64,000 nt of DNA, taken from contig ML662449.1 in assembly GCA_007570785.1 (NCBI GenBank), positions 11,532,822 to 11,596,821 on the forward strand, read 5' to 3'. Origin of the DNA: Antilocapra americana (Eukaryota; Chordata; Mammalia; Artiodactyla; Antilocapridae). The translations under genes and the position numbers were made by a program. The notes beneath the pieces were generated by a model, which was not told the origin of the DNA, did not search any database, and was given only the letters and a program-made list of their open reading frames with translations. Of the stretch, positions 35,235 to 47,619 are shown piece after piece (positions within the stretch are counted from its first letter, which is position 1; each line of letters begins with the position of its first letter).

Positions 35235-36418
35235 TCCATTCAGTTCAGTTCAGTCGTATCCGACTGTTAGCGACCCCATGAATCGCAGCTTGCCAGGCCT
35301 CCCTGTCCATCACCCACTCCCAAAATTTACCCAAACTCATGTCCATTGAGTCAGTGATGCCATCCAACCATCTCATCCTCTGTCATCCCCTTCTCCTCCT
35401 GCCCCCAATCCTTCCCAGCATTAGGGTCTTTTCCAATGAGTCAACCCTTCACATCAGGTGGACAAAGTATTGGAGTTTCAGCTTCAACATCAATCTTTCT
35501 AATGAACACTCAGGACTTTAGGATGGACTGATTGGATCTCCTTGCAGTCCAAGGGACTCTCAAGAGTCTTCTCCAACACCACAGTTCAAAAGCATCAGTT
35601 CTTAAGCGCTCAGCTTTCTTCACCATCCAACTCTCACATCCATACATTACTACTGGAAAAACAATAGCCTTGACTAGACGGACCTTTGTTGGCAAAGTAA
35701 TGTCTCTGCTTTTTAATATGCTATCCAGGTTGGCCATAACGTGCCTTCCAAGGAGTAAGCATCTTTTAAATTCATGGCTGCAGTCACCATCTGCAGTGAT
35801 TTGGGAGCCCAAGAAAAGAAAGTCTGTCAGTGTTTCCACTGTTTCCCATCTATTGCCCATGAAGTGATGAGACCGGATGCCGTGATCTTAGTTTTCTGAA
35901 TATTGAGCTTTAAGCCAACTTTTTCACTCTTTTCTTTCACTTTCATCAAGAGGCTCTTAAGTGCCTCTTCACTTTCTGCCTTACGGGTGGTGTCATCTGC
36001 AAATCTGAGGTTATTGATATTTCTTCTGGCATTCTTGATCCCAGCTTGTGCTTCCTCCAGCCCAGCGTTTCTCATGATGTACTCTGCATATAAGTTAAAA
36101 AGCAGGGTGACAATATACAGCCTTGACGTACTCCTTTTCCTATTTGGAACCAGTCTGTTGTTCTATGTCCAGTTCTAACTCTTGCTTCCTGACCTGCATA
36201 CAGGGTTCTCAAGAAGCAGGTCAGGTGGTCTAATAGTCCCATCTCTTTAAGAATTTTCCACAGTTTATTGTGATACACACAGTCAAAGGCTTTGGCATAG
36301 TCAATAAAGCAGAAATAAATGTTTTTCTGGAACTCTCTTGCTTTTTCAATGATCCAGCCGATGTTGGCAATTTTATCTCTGGTTCCTCTGCCTTTTCTAA
36401 AACCAGCTTGGACGTTCA
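35235..36418 (-). mobile_element. BovB LINE, 3' part
   Basis: Reverse-oriented copy of the last 1.2 kb of BovB, from the region encoding KAFDCV-like residues (36300) to the 3' tail at 35235. It keeps the RT motif FADD near 36000 and a C-terminal frame (35510-35860 minus) with VMYGCESWMVKKAE. It is 5' truncated and frameshifted, and lies about 0.5 kb beyond the CpG island. Confidence 0.9.
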
Positions 36419-36462
36419 GTGAACGCTATTTACTATTAATTCCATATTCTTAAACTTGAGGG

Positions 36463-36662
36463 TGTGTGCTCAGTTGTGTCCTACTGTTTGTGATCCCATG
36501 GACTGGTGGGCCAGGCCTCTTTGTTTCTTGGGCTTTTTCAGGCAAGAATACTGGAGTGGATTGCCATTTCCTCTTCCAGGGGATCTTCCCAACCCAGGGG
36601 TGGAACCCCACTCGCGTTCATTGGCAGGTAGATTCTCTATGACTGAGCCTCTTGGGAAGCCC
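36463..36662 (-). mobile_element. Bov-tA SINE
   Basis: Reverse copy: gatcccatggactggtgggc to tgactgagcctcttgggaag. Confidence 0.86.
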
Positions 36663-36841
36663 TCTTAAACTTGTTCTCTATAGTGCCCCTGCATTTTTTC
36701 TTTTTAATCAATCAGGAGACTTCTTATGCTCTCAGAGCCGGTTGTCACATCTTTGAAGACTTTGCCAATAACCTCCAAGATGCTCTTTATTCTCTTTCCT
36801 TGCTATTATTTTACCATGGGTGTTTGAATAATATATCAGTT

Positions 36842-37120
36842 CTGGGCGTTCATTGGAAAGACTGATGTTGAAGCTGAAACTGCAATACTTTGTCCACCTG
36901 ATGTGAAGAGCTGACTCATTGGGAAAGACCCTGATGCTGGGAAAGATTGAAGCAGGAGGAGAAGGGGACGACAGGATGAGATGGCTGGATGGCATCATCA
37001 ACCTGATGGCCATGGGTTTGGGTGGACTCCAGGAGTTGGTGATGGACAGGGAGGCCTGGTGTGCTGCGGTTCATGGGGTCGCAGAGAGTCAGACACGACT
37101 GAGCGACTGAACTGAACAGA
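36842..37120 (+). mobile_element. BovB LINE, extreme 3' end
   Basis: Contains the conserved BovB terminal segment (gagctgactcattgggaaag, then ggatggcatcatcaacctga) and tail cgactgagcgactgaact. It is in inverted orientation relative to the BovB fragment at 35235-36418. Confidence 0.88.
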
Positions 37121-37403
37121 ACACTCAACAAGTATTTATTGTATGAATGACATTAATCTATAAAAAAAAGTCATCATATTTGAGAGGTGAGAACTAGGAC
37201 TGTGCCTTTCACTTGCTGTACATGTGTGTTGACAAGAATAAGACTTGGATGATGAACCCCTAGTTCGGTATTATAACACTAGACTGCTTCTCAGTTTCAC
37301 TCTGTTCTTGTATCAGTAGTTTTCAAACTTTGTTAAAACGAAAAATGCTTTATTTAAATTTAATCTTAAATGGAAACCCAGTATATTAAAATAGATCAAA
37401 ATA

Positions 37404-37530
37404 TGGGAGTTCCATGGTGGTATAGGGGCTAGGATTCTGTGCTTTCACTATAGTGGCCTGGGGTTCAGTCCCTGGTTGGGGAACTGAGATCCCACAAGCC
37501 AAACAGGTAAAATTTGAGGGGGGGGAAATA
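37404..37530 (+). mobile_element. CHR-type SINE
   Basis: gggagttccatggtggtata head and cagtccctggttggggaact middle, followed by a G run and A-rich tail. Confidence 0.82.
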
Positions 37531-37691
37531 AAAATAAAACTGCCATAGTTGTTGGAAGTTTGAGAATTTAGGATGGGTTAAGGCCACAGGGAAATCTGTC
37601 TTCCCTGCACCTGCTTCTGTAGTCATTGAGATACCTCAGCCTGCTGAACTTTGCTGTAGTTCACTAATTACACATCTTACATTTGTGGCCA

Positions 37692-37752
37692 GGTGTGCAG
37701 TCCATGGGGTCCCAAAAGAGTCAGATGTGACTGAGCGATAGAAAACCAACAA
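37692..37752 (+). mobile_element. Bov-tA/BovB 3' tail fragment
   Basis: gtgcagtccatggggtccca to gtcagatgtgactgagcgat; only the shared tail remains, so the family cannot be decided. Confidence 0.7.
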
Positions 37753-38259
37753 CTTTTGTGGCCTGAGTGCTAGTATATTTAATTGGTCTCAGCAAATTGA
37801 ATTCAAGCATTTCTGTGTTCTTTTACTTTTCCTCTTTATGAAACTTAATGGATTACTAATTTCTACTTTTTAAGAAGTAGCATTTGTTGTTCTGATATTA
37901 AATCAGTACATGCAGATGATAGAAAATATCAACAAACATCTATTTGCTACACTAATGAAAATTCAGTAAAACCCCTTGATTATGCAAATTCAGATATAAT
38001 GCTCTTGGTGACTGGTTCCTGTCTTCTGGACGAGCTTCATCCTGATCATTTCACTTTCCTCAAAATAATGTGACCTCACCTTTTAGGTGATTGAATTGTG
38101 TGTGTGTGTGTGGAAGAGGGTTTCATTTCTAGCCTTCTGCTGAAATTTTATAAATAATTATTCTGCACAGAATCTTGCTAGGCAGCTATTTCCTTTTTAT
38201 ATATGACAAAATGGGAGCTTTAAAAAAATTAAGTCTACCAAGATCTACATACAGAAATA
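37753..38259. other. Intergenic, unassigned
   Basis: No gene. Only the short GT repeat is notable. Confidence 0.5.
38096..38112 (+). repeat. Short GT repeat
   Basis: About eight TG units. Confidence 0.85.
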
Positions 38260-38636
38260 AATATATTTATATATGCCATCAGCGAACAATCTGAAAATTA
38301 AAGCGAACAATTTTATTTACAAGAGTATAAGAAAAATCCAAATAAATATAATGAAAGTAATTTAAGACCTATACACTGAAAACTATACAACATTGCTGAG
38401 AGAAATCAAAGATCCAGGTAAATAAATATACCATTGTCATAAATTGAACACTTGTTAAGATGACAGTTCTCTTCAAATTGATCTACAGATTCAATATAAT
38501 CTCTATCAAAACCCCAGCAGTCCTTTCTCTGTTTAGAATTGATAAGTTTGATTCTAAAGTTTATGTGGAAATGCAAAGGAACCAGAATATCCAAAGCAGT
38601 TTTGAAGAAGAAAAGTGAAAGAGGCAGACTTCCACT

Positions 38637-38772
38637 GCTGCTACTGCTACTGCTAAGTCACTTCAGTCATGTCCGACTCTGTGCAACCCCACTGACGGCA
38701 GCCCACCAGGCTCCTCTGTCCCTGGGATTCTCCAGGCAAGAATCCTGGAATGGGTTGCCATTTCCTTCTCCG
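38637..38772 (-). mobile_element. Bov-tA SINE with target-site duplication, nested in L1
   Basis: The reverse copy begins with a CTG/CTA triplet run (reverse tail), then cacttcagtcatgtccgact. Exact duplications AGACTTCCACT at 38626-38636 and 38773-38783 flank it. Confidence 0.9.
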
Positions 38773-39001
38773 AGACTTCCACTATCTGATTTCAAAACTT
38801 ACTATGAAGCTACAGTAATGAATACAGCATGGTATTGACACAAGGATAGATATATATATAGATCAATGGAACAGAAGAGACAGCCCAGAAATAAACTCTA
38901 ACATTTATGGTCATTTGATTTTCAACAGATGTGCTAAAACAATTCAATGGGGAAACAGTAATTCTTTTTTACGCACATAGTGATTAGATAACTGAATGTG
39001 C

Positions 39002-39220
39002 ATGTATGCTGCTGCTACTCAGTCACTCAGTTGGGTCCAGCTCTTTGTGACCCCATGGACTATAGCCCACCAGTCTCCTCTGTCCGTGGGATCTTCCAGG
39101 CAAGAATACCAGAGTGGTTTGCATTTCTGACTCCACGGAATCCTCCAGACCCAGGGCTCAAACCGACGTTTCTTGCATCTCCTGCATTGGCAGGTGGATT
39201 TTTTACACCTGGAAGCCCCA
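39002..39220 (-). mobile_element. Bov-tA SINE nested in L1
   Basis: Reverse copy: gctgctgctactcagtcact to ttttacacctggaagcccc. Confidence 0.86.
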
Positions 39221-39384
39221 AATTTCCATGTGTAGTGGGAAAAGAACTTTGATCCTTACCTCACACAATACATAAAAATTAATTCAAATGAATCATAGGC
39301 CAAAATATAAAAGAGCTAAAACTACATAATTTCTGGAAGAAAACAGAAGAAAAACCTTTTAGAAAAAAATTATTCATTTTTCCT

Positions 39385-39508
39385 GTTCTGGGTCTTAGCT
39401 GTGGCTCTTGGGATCTTTGTTGCAACATGCATGCACATTCTAGTTCCCTAACCAGGGATCAAACCCAGGTCCCCTACATTGGGAGGACTTCCCCAGAGAA
39501 GTCCAAGG
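39385..39508 (-). mobile_element. CHR-type SINE nested in L1
   Basis: Reverse copy: gttccctaaccagggatcaa and ggaggacttccccagag. It interrupts the L1 at 38.3-40.9 kb. Confidence 0.75.
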
Positions 39509-39720
39509 GGGAAAATCTTTTGATGTTGAGCTAAAAATGACCTAGATATGACATGAAAATCATGATCCATAAAAGAAAAAACTGATATACTTAATAGAAA
39601 TGTAACACTTTTAAGTCATGTATTAAGAAAAGAAAAATACTAGCCACAGACTAGAAGAAAATATATGTAAATCACATAGCCAACAAAGTACTTGTATCCA
39701 GAATAAATTAAGAACATTTA

Positions 39721-40078
39721 GTGACTTCCTTGGTGGCTCAGTGATAAAGAATATGCCTGCCAATGCAGCAGACATGGGTTCAATCCCTGATCAGGGAAGA
39801 TCCCACATGGTAAGGACCAACTAAACCCATGTGCCACAACTACTGGGCCTGTGCTCTAGAGCCCAGGAGCTGCAACTGCTGAGCCCTCATGCTGCAACTA
39901 TGGAAGCTTGAGTGCCCAGAGCCCGTGCTCCACAACAAGAGAAGCCCCCTCAATGAGAAGCCCATGCACCACAACCCAACTAGAGAGTAGCCCCCTCTCT
40001 CCACAACTAGAGAAAAACCTAGTGGCAGCAATGAAGTTTAAGCCCAGCCAAAAATAATTTTTTAAAAAAAATTTAAAA
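39721..40078 (+). mobile_element. CHR-type SINE, long form, nested in L1
   Basis: gtgacttccttggtggctca head, ccctgatcagggaagatccc, a long body (tgccacaactactgggcctg) and an A-rich tail; about 350 bp, near complete. Confidence 0.82.
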
Positions 40079-40855
40079 CACTTATAATAAGAAGATACAT
40101 TATCTAATCAAAAAGTGCACATAAGATTAGAGTAGACATTTCACTAATGGAGATATACAGTGAAAAGATGTTCAATGTTATTAGTCAATAGGGAAATGAT
40201 TATGAGATACCACTTTATACTCACTGGAATGTCTATTATCAAAAGGAGAAAAGAACACCTATTGGCAAAGATGTGGAGAAACTGGAACCCTCAAATATCA
40301 CCGGTAAGAATGTACAGTGGTGCAGCAACTTTGGAAAACAGGCAGTTTTTCAAAAAGTTAAAGTCACTATACCTGGCAATTCTGTTCCTAGATATTCTAC
40401 CCAAGAGAAAGGAAAAATTATATTCACAGACTTGTACACAAATGTTTGTAGTGGCATTACTCATAAAAGGTGAACAGTAGAAACAATTCAAATGTCCTTG
40501 AATTTGTGACTGAGTAAACTATGTGGTATATTCATATAATAGAATAGTGTTTGGCAGTTAAAAGGAAACTACATGCTACAACATGGATGAAAATTAAAAA
40601 TACACCAGCTGCAAAAGACTCTGTTGTATGATTCCATTTATATAAAATATCTAGAAAGAGCAGATGTGTAGATACAGGAAGTATATCAGTGTTCGCTCAG
40701 GCTGGGTGTCAGGTTTTGGCTGAATATAGGCAGGAGAGAACTTTATGGGGTGATGGAAACTGATGATAGTTGGTCAATGGTATAATTCACTAAAATCATG
40801 AAACTGTACATTTGAGAATTGTAAATTATACCTTGTAAATTTCACAGAATTGTTT

Positions 40856-42024
40856 TTAATAATTGTTACCTGACCAAATTCACCAAACTGTATCAGAACC
40901 AGGAATAGTTACAGATGTGACTGATCCCAAAGTTCCATTCATCCAGGATTTAGGGGAACTTTGGAACTGTCTTGAAAACCTGAATCTCTAGTTGGCATCT
41001 CAGTTGGAGATGACTTTCCTAGCATTTTGCTTGTATCTTATTTAGCTTCTGTGCTTAAATGGAAGTGAGTCAGTATGTTTTTATGGTTACAGAGTAATAC
41101 AATAACTGTTAAAATACACTCCTACTCATTGATGTGTATCCTACTTGAGTTGCGAAGGAAAATACTTTCTAGTAATTAAAGTAAAATAATAAAACTAATT
41201 AACTATTTTCTCTCCAGAATTTATGGATAAGAATGATTTCCTTGGATTCCCTTAAAAATGCAATGATTTTTATCTGCAGTTTCTAATTTAATGAGCGCAA
41301 AGTCACCTTGGGAATGTTTTGAGTAGCACTTTAATTCATTCCAAAGGCGTCTTCTCATTTAGGAAACTGATATGTTACCACGTCTGTTACATCTTATTCT
41401 GTGTCTGAAGAATTTAGGATCATTTATTTGGTTTATGTGTCTCTTAAGATTATTTTGGTCTATACCACTTCCCCATCTCTTTTCTATACTATATTTTGGG
41501 TGAATAAACTGGACCATTTTGTCGCCTAGATTTTTCCAACATTCTAGATTTGGCTGACATGTAGTATTGTTTTTCTTGTTCTATTAGCCTCCATATTTTT
41601 TGTAAACTGGCATTTAGATCTAGAAGCATGATTAGATTAAAGTTCAGTTATTTTGGCAAAAGTATTTCATAGGCAGTAGTATGTACTTCCTCTTGTGTCA
41701 CATTTGAAGAAATATGTCTGGGTGTCCCATAGTTAGTGATGTTAAGAATATTGACTGGATTTGGGGGCTCCCAAATGACCTATTGCAGAGTTTCCACAGG
41801 AACTTGTCACTTAGACAGGCATCGGATAGTAGTTTAAGCAGTCATCAGTGATTGTTGCCAGATTGGACCACAAAACAATCAAGTACAGTTTGCCTGACCC
41901 ACAATTTCTCATTTTCAAAGCTAAGAGGTTTTTACCTAATTAGCCACTGCATTTGCTTTCAAGTTAAACAGTTATAGTTGTGAAACTAGACTACTTAAGT
42001 GTTTCTTTAAATCAAAAAAGCAAA
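40856..42024. other. Intergenic, unique-looking
   Basis: 1.2 kb with no recognised repeat or coding sequence. Confidence 0.5.
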
Positions 42025-42037
42025 TCTCATAGGCATT

Positions 42038-42253
42038 GTGAAAGTGAAAGTGTTAGTCACTCAGCTGTGTCAGACTCTTTGTGACCCCATGGGCTGCAGC
42101 CCACCAGGCTCCTCTGTCCATGGAATTCTCCAGGCAAGAATTCTAGAGTGGGTTGCCCTTTCCTTCTCCAGGGGATCTTCCCCACCCAGGGATCAATCCT
42201 GGGTCTCCCACACTGCAGGCAGGCTCTTTACCAACTGAGCCATTGGGGAAGCC
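42038..42253 (-). mobile_element. Bov-tA SINE with target-site duplication
   Basis: Reverse copy: gtgaaagtgaaagtgttagt to actgagccattggggaagcc. Near-exact 13-bp duplications TCTCATAGGYATT at 42025-42037 and 42254-42266. Confidence 0.9.
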
Positions 42254-42329
42254 TCTCATAGGTATTACGTGTACATGACTTACAGTTTTACTTGATATTT
42301 TATTTATTTTTTAATTTTTTAACATTCTT

Positions 42330-42416
42330 TCTTTCTTTTGGCCAAGCCCCATATGATATGGGATCCTAACTCTCCCACCAGGGATCAAATCCATGCTCCC
42401 TGCAGTGGAAGTCCAT
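42330..42416 (-). mobile_element. CHR-type SINE fragment
   Basis: Reverse head: caccagggatcaaatccatg and gcagtggaagtcca. Confidence 0.7.
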
Positions 42417-42419
42417 ATA

Positions 42420-42730
42420 ATAGATAATTATTCAGCCAAAAAAGCAGGGTAGTACTGCTACATGCTACAATATGGGTTAACTCTGAAAACATTATACTGA
42501 AAAAAGCAACCAGAGACAAAAAGTCATGTACTGTATGATTCCACTATATGAAATATCCAAAACAGGCAAATCTTTAGACACAGAAGATAGATTATCTAAG
42601 CTTAGTTGCTTGTGGGGGGAAAGTAGAGAAATGGGGAGTGAGTGTTAATGGGTACAGGGTTTCTTCCTGAGATAATGAAATGTTCTAATATTGCTTGTGG
42701 TGATGATTATACAACTCTACTATTATAGTG
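42420..42730 (+). mobile_element. L1 3' end fragment
   Basis: The segment with tgattccactatatgaaata and the preceding ctacatgctacaatatgggt resembles the L1 3' coding end/UTR found in mammals. It is followed directly by a SINE insertion. Confidence 0.6.
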
Positions 42731-42755
42731 TTTTTTTCTAATTTCATTGAGATAT

Positions 42756-43086
42756 GCTGTGCTGCTTAGTCACTCAGCTGTGTCTGACTCTCTGTGACCC
42801 CATGGACTGTAGCCCATCAGGCTCCTCTATCCATGGGGATTCTCCAGACAAGAATACTGAACTGGGTTACATGCCCTCCTTCAGGGTATCTTCCCAACCC
42901 AGGGATTGAACCCGTGTCTCCTGCATGGCAGGTGGATTCTTTACCATCTGATCCACCAGAGAAGCCCAAGAACACTGAAGTGGGTAGCCTAATCCTTCTC
43001 CAGGGGATCTTCCTGACCCAGAAAACAAACCAGGGTTTCGTATGTTGCAGGCAGATTCTTTACCAGCTGAGCTGCCAGGGAAGCCC
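42756..43086 (-). mobile_element. Dimeric Bov-tA SINE with target-site duplication
   Basis: Two tandem tRNA-type heads in reverse (ends ...ccaccagagaagccc near 42967 and ...gctgccagggaagccc at 43086) share one BovB-type tail. One pair of 12-bp duplications TCATTGAGATAT (42744-42755, 43087-43098) flanks the whole unit, so it inserted as one dimer. Confidence 0.82.
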
Positions 43087-43098
43087 TCATTGAGATAT

Positions 43099-44399
43099 AA
43101 TTGACTGTAATACAGTATAGTATTATATACTTTAGAGTAAGTGAATTGTATGGTACATGTGTATCTCAATAAATGTTTGTGAGGGTTTTTTAACTTTCAG
43201 GATAAAAATTAGAGCAGTTCATTGAGGGGCAAACTGTCCCACTGTTCATGGTGGACTAAAACTTGAACTCATCCATTCTGTCAGTCTTCCTTCCAATCCA
43301 AAGTCTATTCTTTCTAATATTCTAATTCTGTCATTGAGCAAACTCCAGGCCCTAAATGGTGAGTCTTGCATCACCAATTAAAGCTGAGACTTCTGGCATA
43401 CATAGATAAAATAATGAATGAATGGATGGATGAATAAATGTTAGTATTCTTCCTAAGTTAGGGAGAGGATATTCTAACATATTAAGACTACAAGACTGAG
43501 GAAGTTAGCTGTGGGAGCCATTTTAGTGGCAGGATATTATAGAAGTCAAGGTCTAAAGATCCAGCATGCTCCCCCTGCTTCCAGGCTCTCTCCTTGAGGG
43601 AACCGCTCGATCTCTTGAATGCGTTTTCTCACCTGGTCCTCACATCACTCTTGATATATAGATATTGTTAGTCCCATTTTTACAAATGAGAAAACTAAAG
43701 ATCAGTAAATTAACTAGTTGAGTTCACTTTTCTGTAAATGGTAAAACTGCTGTTCAAACTTTTCTCTGGGTACCTTGAAAGTTATGCCAGCCACTTACTG
43801 TTGATTCTTATATGCTTCTATCTCCAGGTTTAATTCTGTCCTTGAGGCTTGCTAACTGACAGGTATACAATGACTCTTTTGTTGTGTAGATTTTATTACA
43901 AGTTGTATAATACATCTATACTATAATAAAATACATATCACATATAGAACACATATAAAAGTAAGTATACATATATGATAAAAACTTCATACAGTGTAGT
44001 ACAAAATGATATATAATTTTAATGACAATTATTAGAAGTTTCTTAGAGATATTGCTGATACTCTGTACTACTGAAAGAGGCAATATGAAGTCTATTAATC
44101 CAGATAGTTTAAAAAGAGCACAGAACTTGAAAGACACATACAATGATACTATATATTTTCTGCATGTCCTTACTTAAATAATGTATGTAAAAAGGATAAA
44201 CCAATATCCTCTTGGGAGAATATAAGATTTGAAAGGGACCAAAAAGGACTTACTCTGACTAAAATATTCTAGTTTTTTGTTGTTGTTTTTTTTACAGAAG
44301 ATGTTTTCATGTATTTCCCATGAAATTAAAAATTAATGTTTAAATAAATGTGTAGACTTTAAAATAAATTCTAAATTCTACTGAGCTATAATATACAGA
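43099..44399. other. Intergenic, mostly unassigned
   Basis: Contains only the reverse MIR at 43620-43770 and a short (TGAA/TGGA)n-like stretch near 43410-43440. Confidence 0.5.
43620..43770 (-). mobile_element. MIR SINE (reverse)
   Basis: ttagtcccatttttacaaat then gagaaaactaaagatcag is the reversed MIR core. Confidence 0.7.
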
Positions 44400-44410
44400 T
44401 AGAAAAGGGC

Positions 44411-44505
44411 ACAGGACTTCCCTGATGGTCCAATGGTTAGGACTCTGTGCTTCTACTCCAGGGGGCTCAAGTTCCATCTCTGGCTCAGCCAAAAAAAAGA
44501 AAAAT
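44411..44505 (+). mobile_element. CHR-type SINE
   Basis: aggacttccctgatggtcca head, shortened body, tail of A with one G. Confidence 0.8.
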
Positions 44506-44703
44506 GCACAAATGGTACTTTTCTGGCTCAATCTATCACTAAGTAAACACAGCTACATAACCACATCAAGGTCAGGAATTACACTATCGCAGGAACCCAA
44601 GAAAATGCCCCTACACTTCCTTTTCGTCACTGCCCCACTTCTCCACTCCAAAGGAAACCATTACTAAGCTTTTATAGATAAATTTTGCGTGTTTGCAGGG
44701 GGG

Positions 44704-44912
44704 GTGTTCTACTGGTGGCTCAGTGGTAAAGAATCTGCCTGCCTATGCAAGAAACGCAAGAGACCCAGTTTCAATCTCTGAATTGGGAAAATCCCCTGGA
44801 GTAGGAAATGATAACCTGCTCCATATTCCTGCCTGGAAAATTCCACAGAGGAGCCTGGCAGACTACCGTCCATAAGGTCGCAAAAGAGCCACGACTGAGC
44901 ACACAGCACACA
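44704..44912 (+). mobile_element. Bov-tA SINE
   Basis: ctactggtggctcagtggta, then gggaaaatcccctggagtag, tail agagccacgactgagcacac. Confidence 0.86.
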
Positions 44913-45060
44913 CCTATTTTTGACTTTGTGTAAGTGGAATCATTACACTGTATATTCTTTTGCCTTGTTACTTTTGCTCAACATTATGTTTATGAGGGTC
45001 ATTCATTCATGTAGTTGCTCGAGGTTGTCATTGCTCTCAGAATTTAACTATTAACAGATG

Positions 45061-45871
45061 ACTTTTTTAAAAGGGGCCAGCACCACTAAAAAGTTTCTAA
45101 AATAACCAAGTTTGAATTTCTCTGTTCACATGATTTAGGGGGAAGAGTGCCTGACATTAGTATCCAACATCAAAATGTAAGCTCCCAACCTCCAAATGAT
45201 CCATCATCACTGACAGAAAACTCTCAGAATGGCAAAAGTTTCGATTCCAGAATCATTTGAATTAGCTACATAAAATATATTAAATCTGACTAAATTCAGA
45301 ATTTGCATATCTTTAACCTAAATATTTTCATATATATTCTGTTACCTCCTTTACTGTGATTAAAATCTTATGTTAATAATTTGCTAGTGAAAAAAGAAGA
45401 AACACAAAGCTTGTGGAGGCAGTGATAGATTTAAATTTCTAATGAAGGATGAAGAAGGAATAGGTTCTGTGGCCAAATCCCCCAACAGCAGCCTGTAGAA
45501 CAGCATGAGCTTTAGTCACAAGCTGCTCAGGCCTTGAAGCTTAACAAATAAGTCTGAAATAAAAATAAGTGACTTTACGGAAATAAAAATAGGAGTTACT
45601 AAGACAAAGCTCGAGCTCTGCCACTTCTCTTGGCCTGGAAGCCTAAGGGCTGTTGCTTCTATCCTCCTGGGATCTCATCTTATCTGAATTCTGGTCTTTA
45701 TGAGTCCAGCAGAGGTCTTTACCTACAACCTTCAGAGGAAGCCATGAGCCCTGACTCATCCGGGCCCATCCCCTGACTCATGTGCTAGTCCTGGCTTTTA
45801 GAGAAGGTGTAGATAACGAGAGGAGAGCAGGGAGGTAACTCTTTCTGCCACTGCTAAAGCGACAGAGTGGT
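45061..45871. other. Intergenic, unassigned
   Basis: No gene or clear repeat. Confidence 0.5.
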
Positions 45872-46100
45872 CTAGCCCAGTGGTTCCCAACCTTCCCAGC
45901 ACATGGGGCCCATGGAGTAACTTTGTTGCTTAAATTTTGGCTATTGCTCTGAGCTGTTCCCAGACAGAGCACATCCTCTATATGTTCGGTTTGGTGACTG
46001 TCTGACACATGTTCCAATAACTGTTGTGACACACCCTGAAATAATCAGTGTCACTATTATACAAAATAACAATATTGCTGGTTTTTGGCAGAACATTGAA
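45872..46100 (+). mobile_element. Possible hAT-Charlie remnant
   Basis: It starts with the terminus-like cccagtggttcccaaccttc. The remainder is degenerate and no right terminus was found. Confidence 0.4.
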
Positions 46101-46144
46101 AACACCCTTCAGATGCCCATGATTACCTTCAGACTTGTTACCAC

Positions 46145-46457
46145 GCCCTTCTTTTAGTATTTTTTCATTTTATTTTTGGCTGCGCTGGGCCTTCATTGCT
46201 GCATGCTGGCTTTCTCTAGTTGCAGCGAGTGGGAATTACTCTCTCGTTGCAGTTTGCAGGCTTCTCATTGTGATGGCTTCTCTTGTTGGGGAACAAGGCT
46301 TTACAGCTCTGGGGCTTCAGTAGTCAAGTGCTGGCTCAGTAATTGTGGTGCATGGGCTTAGTTGCTCTGAGGTATGTGGAATCTTCCCCAACCAGGGATC
46401 CAACCCATGTCCTCTGCACTGGCAGGTGGATTCTTAACTACTAGACAGGGAAGTCCC
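46145..46457 (-). mobile_element. CHR-type SINE, long form
   Basis: Reverse copy of about 310 bp: tttggctgcgctgggccttc body, ccccaaccagggatccaacc and the end actagacagggaagtccc. Confidence 0.85.
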
Positions 46458-47619
46458 ACTCTCTTCTTTTAAAGATGAATAGACGGAGGTGCAGAGAACT
46501 TAAATGATGGAATAATGGATATAATTATATCATGGAATAATGAATCTAATGGAAAGCATCCTGAACCATAAATGAGAATATTTGGGCTCTTGTCTTCACT
46601 TTAAGAAGGTTTAATTTTGTGATCTTGATCAGACTTTTCAAATTTTTCTCATTTTATAGAGTTAAATTTGTTTTTTTTTGCCCCCCATAAATGTACTGCT
46701 CTGTTAATTTATAGAAGTCATTATTAGTAGTAGCTTTTACAAATCACAGTTATAGTAGTGAAATCCATCTTCCCTTTTGTTTTTTCATTGAGTGAGCATT
46801 AAGATGATCATATAGGCTCATGTCATACACTTGTTTCTTATTCTCTTTCCCATGTTTCTTTTTTCTCCTTTATATCAGAATAAAATTTATCATGTTCACC
46901 CCACGACCTTTATTAACATTTCTAGAAATGTGATCACTCTATGTGTGTTCAGGTAAACATAGATAATTGACACATAGATAAGTGCAAATTACACTTGAAT
47001 CGAATTTGCACTGTAATGAGAAATTCGACATGTTGGCACCTGGAAGAATGTTGGCATTGATGATAGATCAGACATCAAAAATGGCAGAGAAACCAAATGT
47101 GCTAACCTTGTCTTGGAGACCTCTGACTTAATTTTCATGATATGGCACCTTAATTTATCACACAGTACAGAGAGCTTGAGTTTCTTTTGAAGATCTGTGT
47201 GAGATTTCATCTTGGAACATAAAGTTGCCACAGAGAAACAGACCTGTTGAAACCTGTTTCAGCATTCTTAAGACTTGATCGTTGCTCTGTGATTAGACTT
47301 TGGTACAAGGATGCTTTCCTGTGCTGATTTGGTCGAACAATGACACTGATGTAGAAAAAGGCTTTGTTAAGCATTATAGATATTTTTGTAAAATTTGAGA
47401 ACCTCAAGGAAAAGAGTTTACTAAAAACTTGTGTCAACTTTGTACAACACCAAAGCGTAACCTATTACTCAGTTAGGAAGCATGGAATGAGATCACTAAG
47501 CATGTTACAGCATGATACTTTTTCTGAAAATGAACACTAGGCCATTTATTGGAAGTTGAGAGGAATCAAATGTCTAAATACATTAAACACTAAAAATTTC
47601 ATTCTTAGTAGGAACAGTA
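46458..47619. other. Intergenic, unassigned
   Basis: AT-rich; open frames on the minus strand near 46989-47437 are short and show no known domain. Possibly an old repeat. Confidence 0.45.

Larger units (their letters stand above)
38260..40855 (+). mobile_element. Old L1 LINE, ORF2 end and 3' UTR, with nested SINEs
   Basis: ORF2-like text appears at 38260-38636 and 38773-38990 (LKFMWKCKGTRISKAVLKKK; sense cttccactatctgatttcaa), at 39226-39380, 39510-39720 and 40079-40855. It is interrupted by Bov-tA (38637-38772, 39002-39220) and CHR SINEs (39385-39508, 39721-40078). The coding frame is broken. The insertion order shows the L1 is older than all four SINEs. Confidence 0.8.
44400..45060 (-). 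mobile_element. L1 3' region, antisense, with nested SINEs
   Basis: Plus-strand text gtaagtggaatcattacact and cttttgctcaacattatgtt is typical of reversed L1 3' ends. CHR (44411-44505) and Bov-tA (44704-44912) copies lie inside it. Confidence 0.5.
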
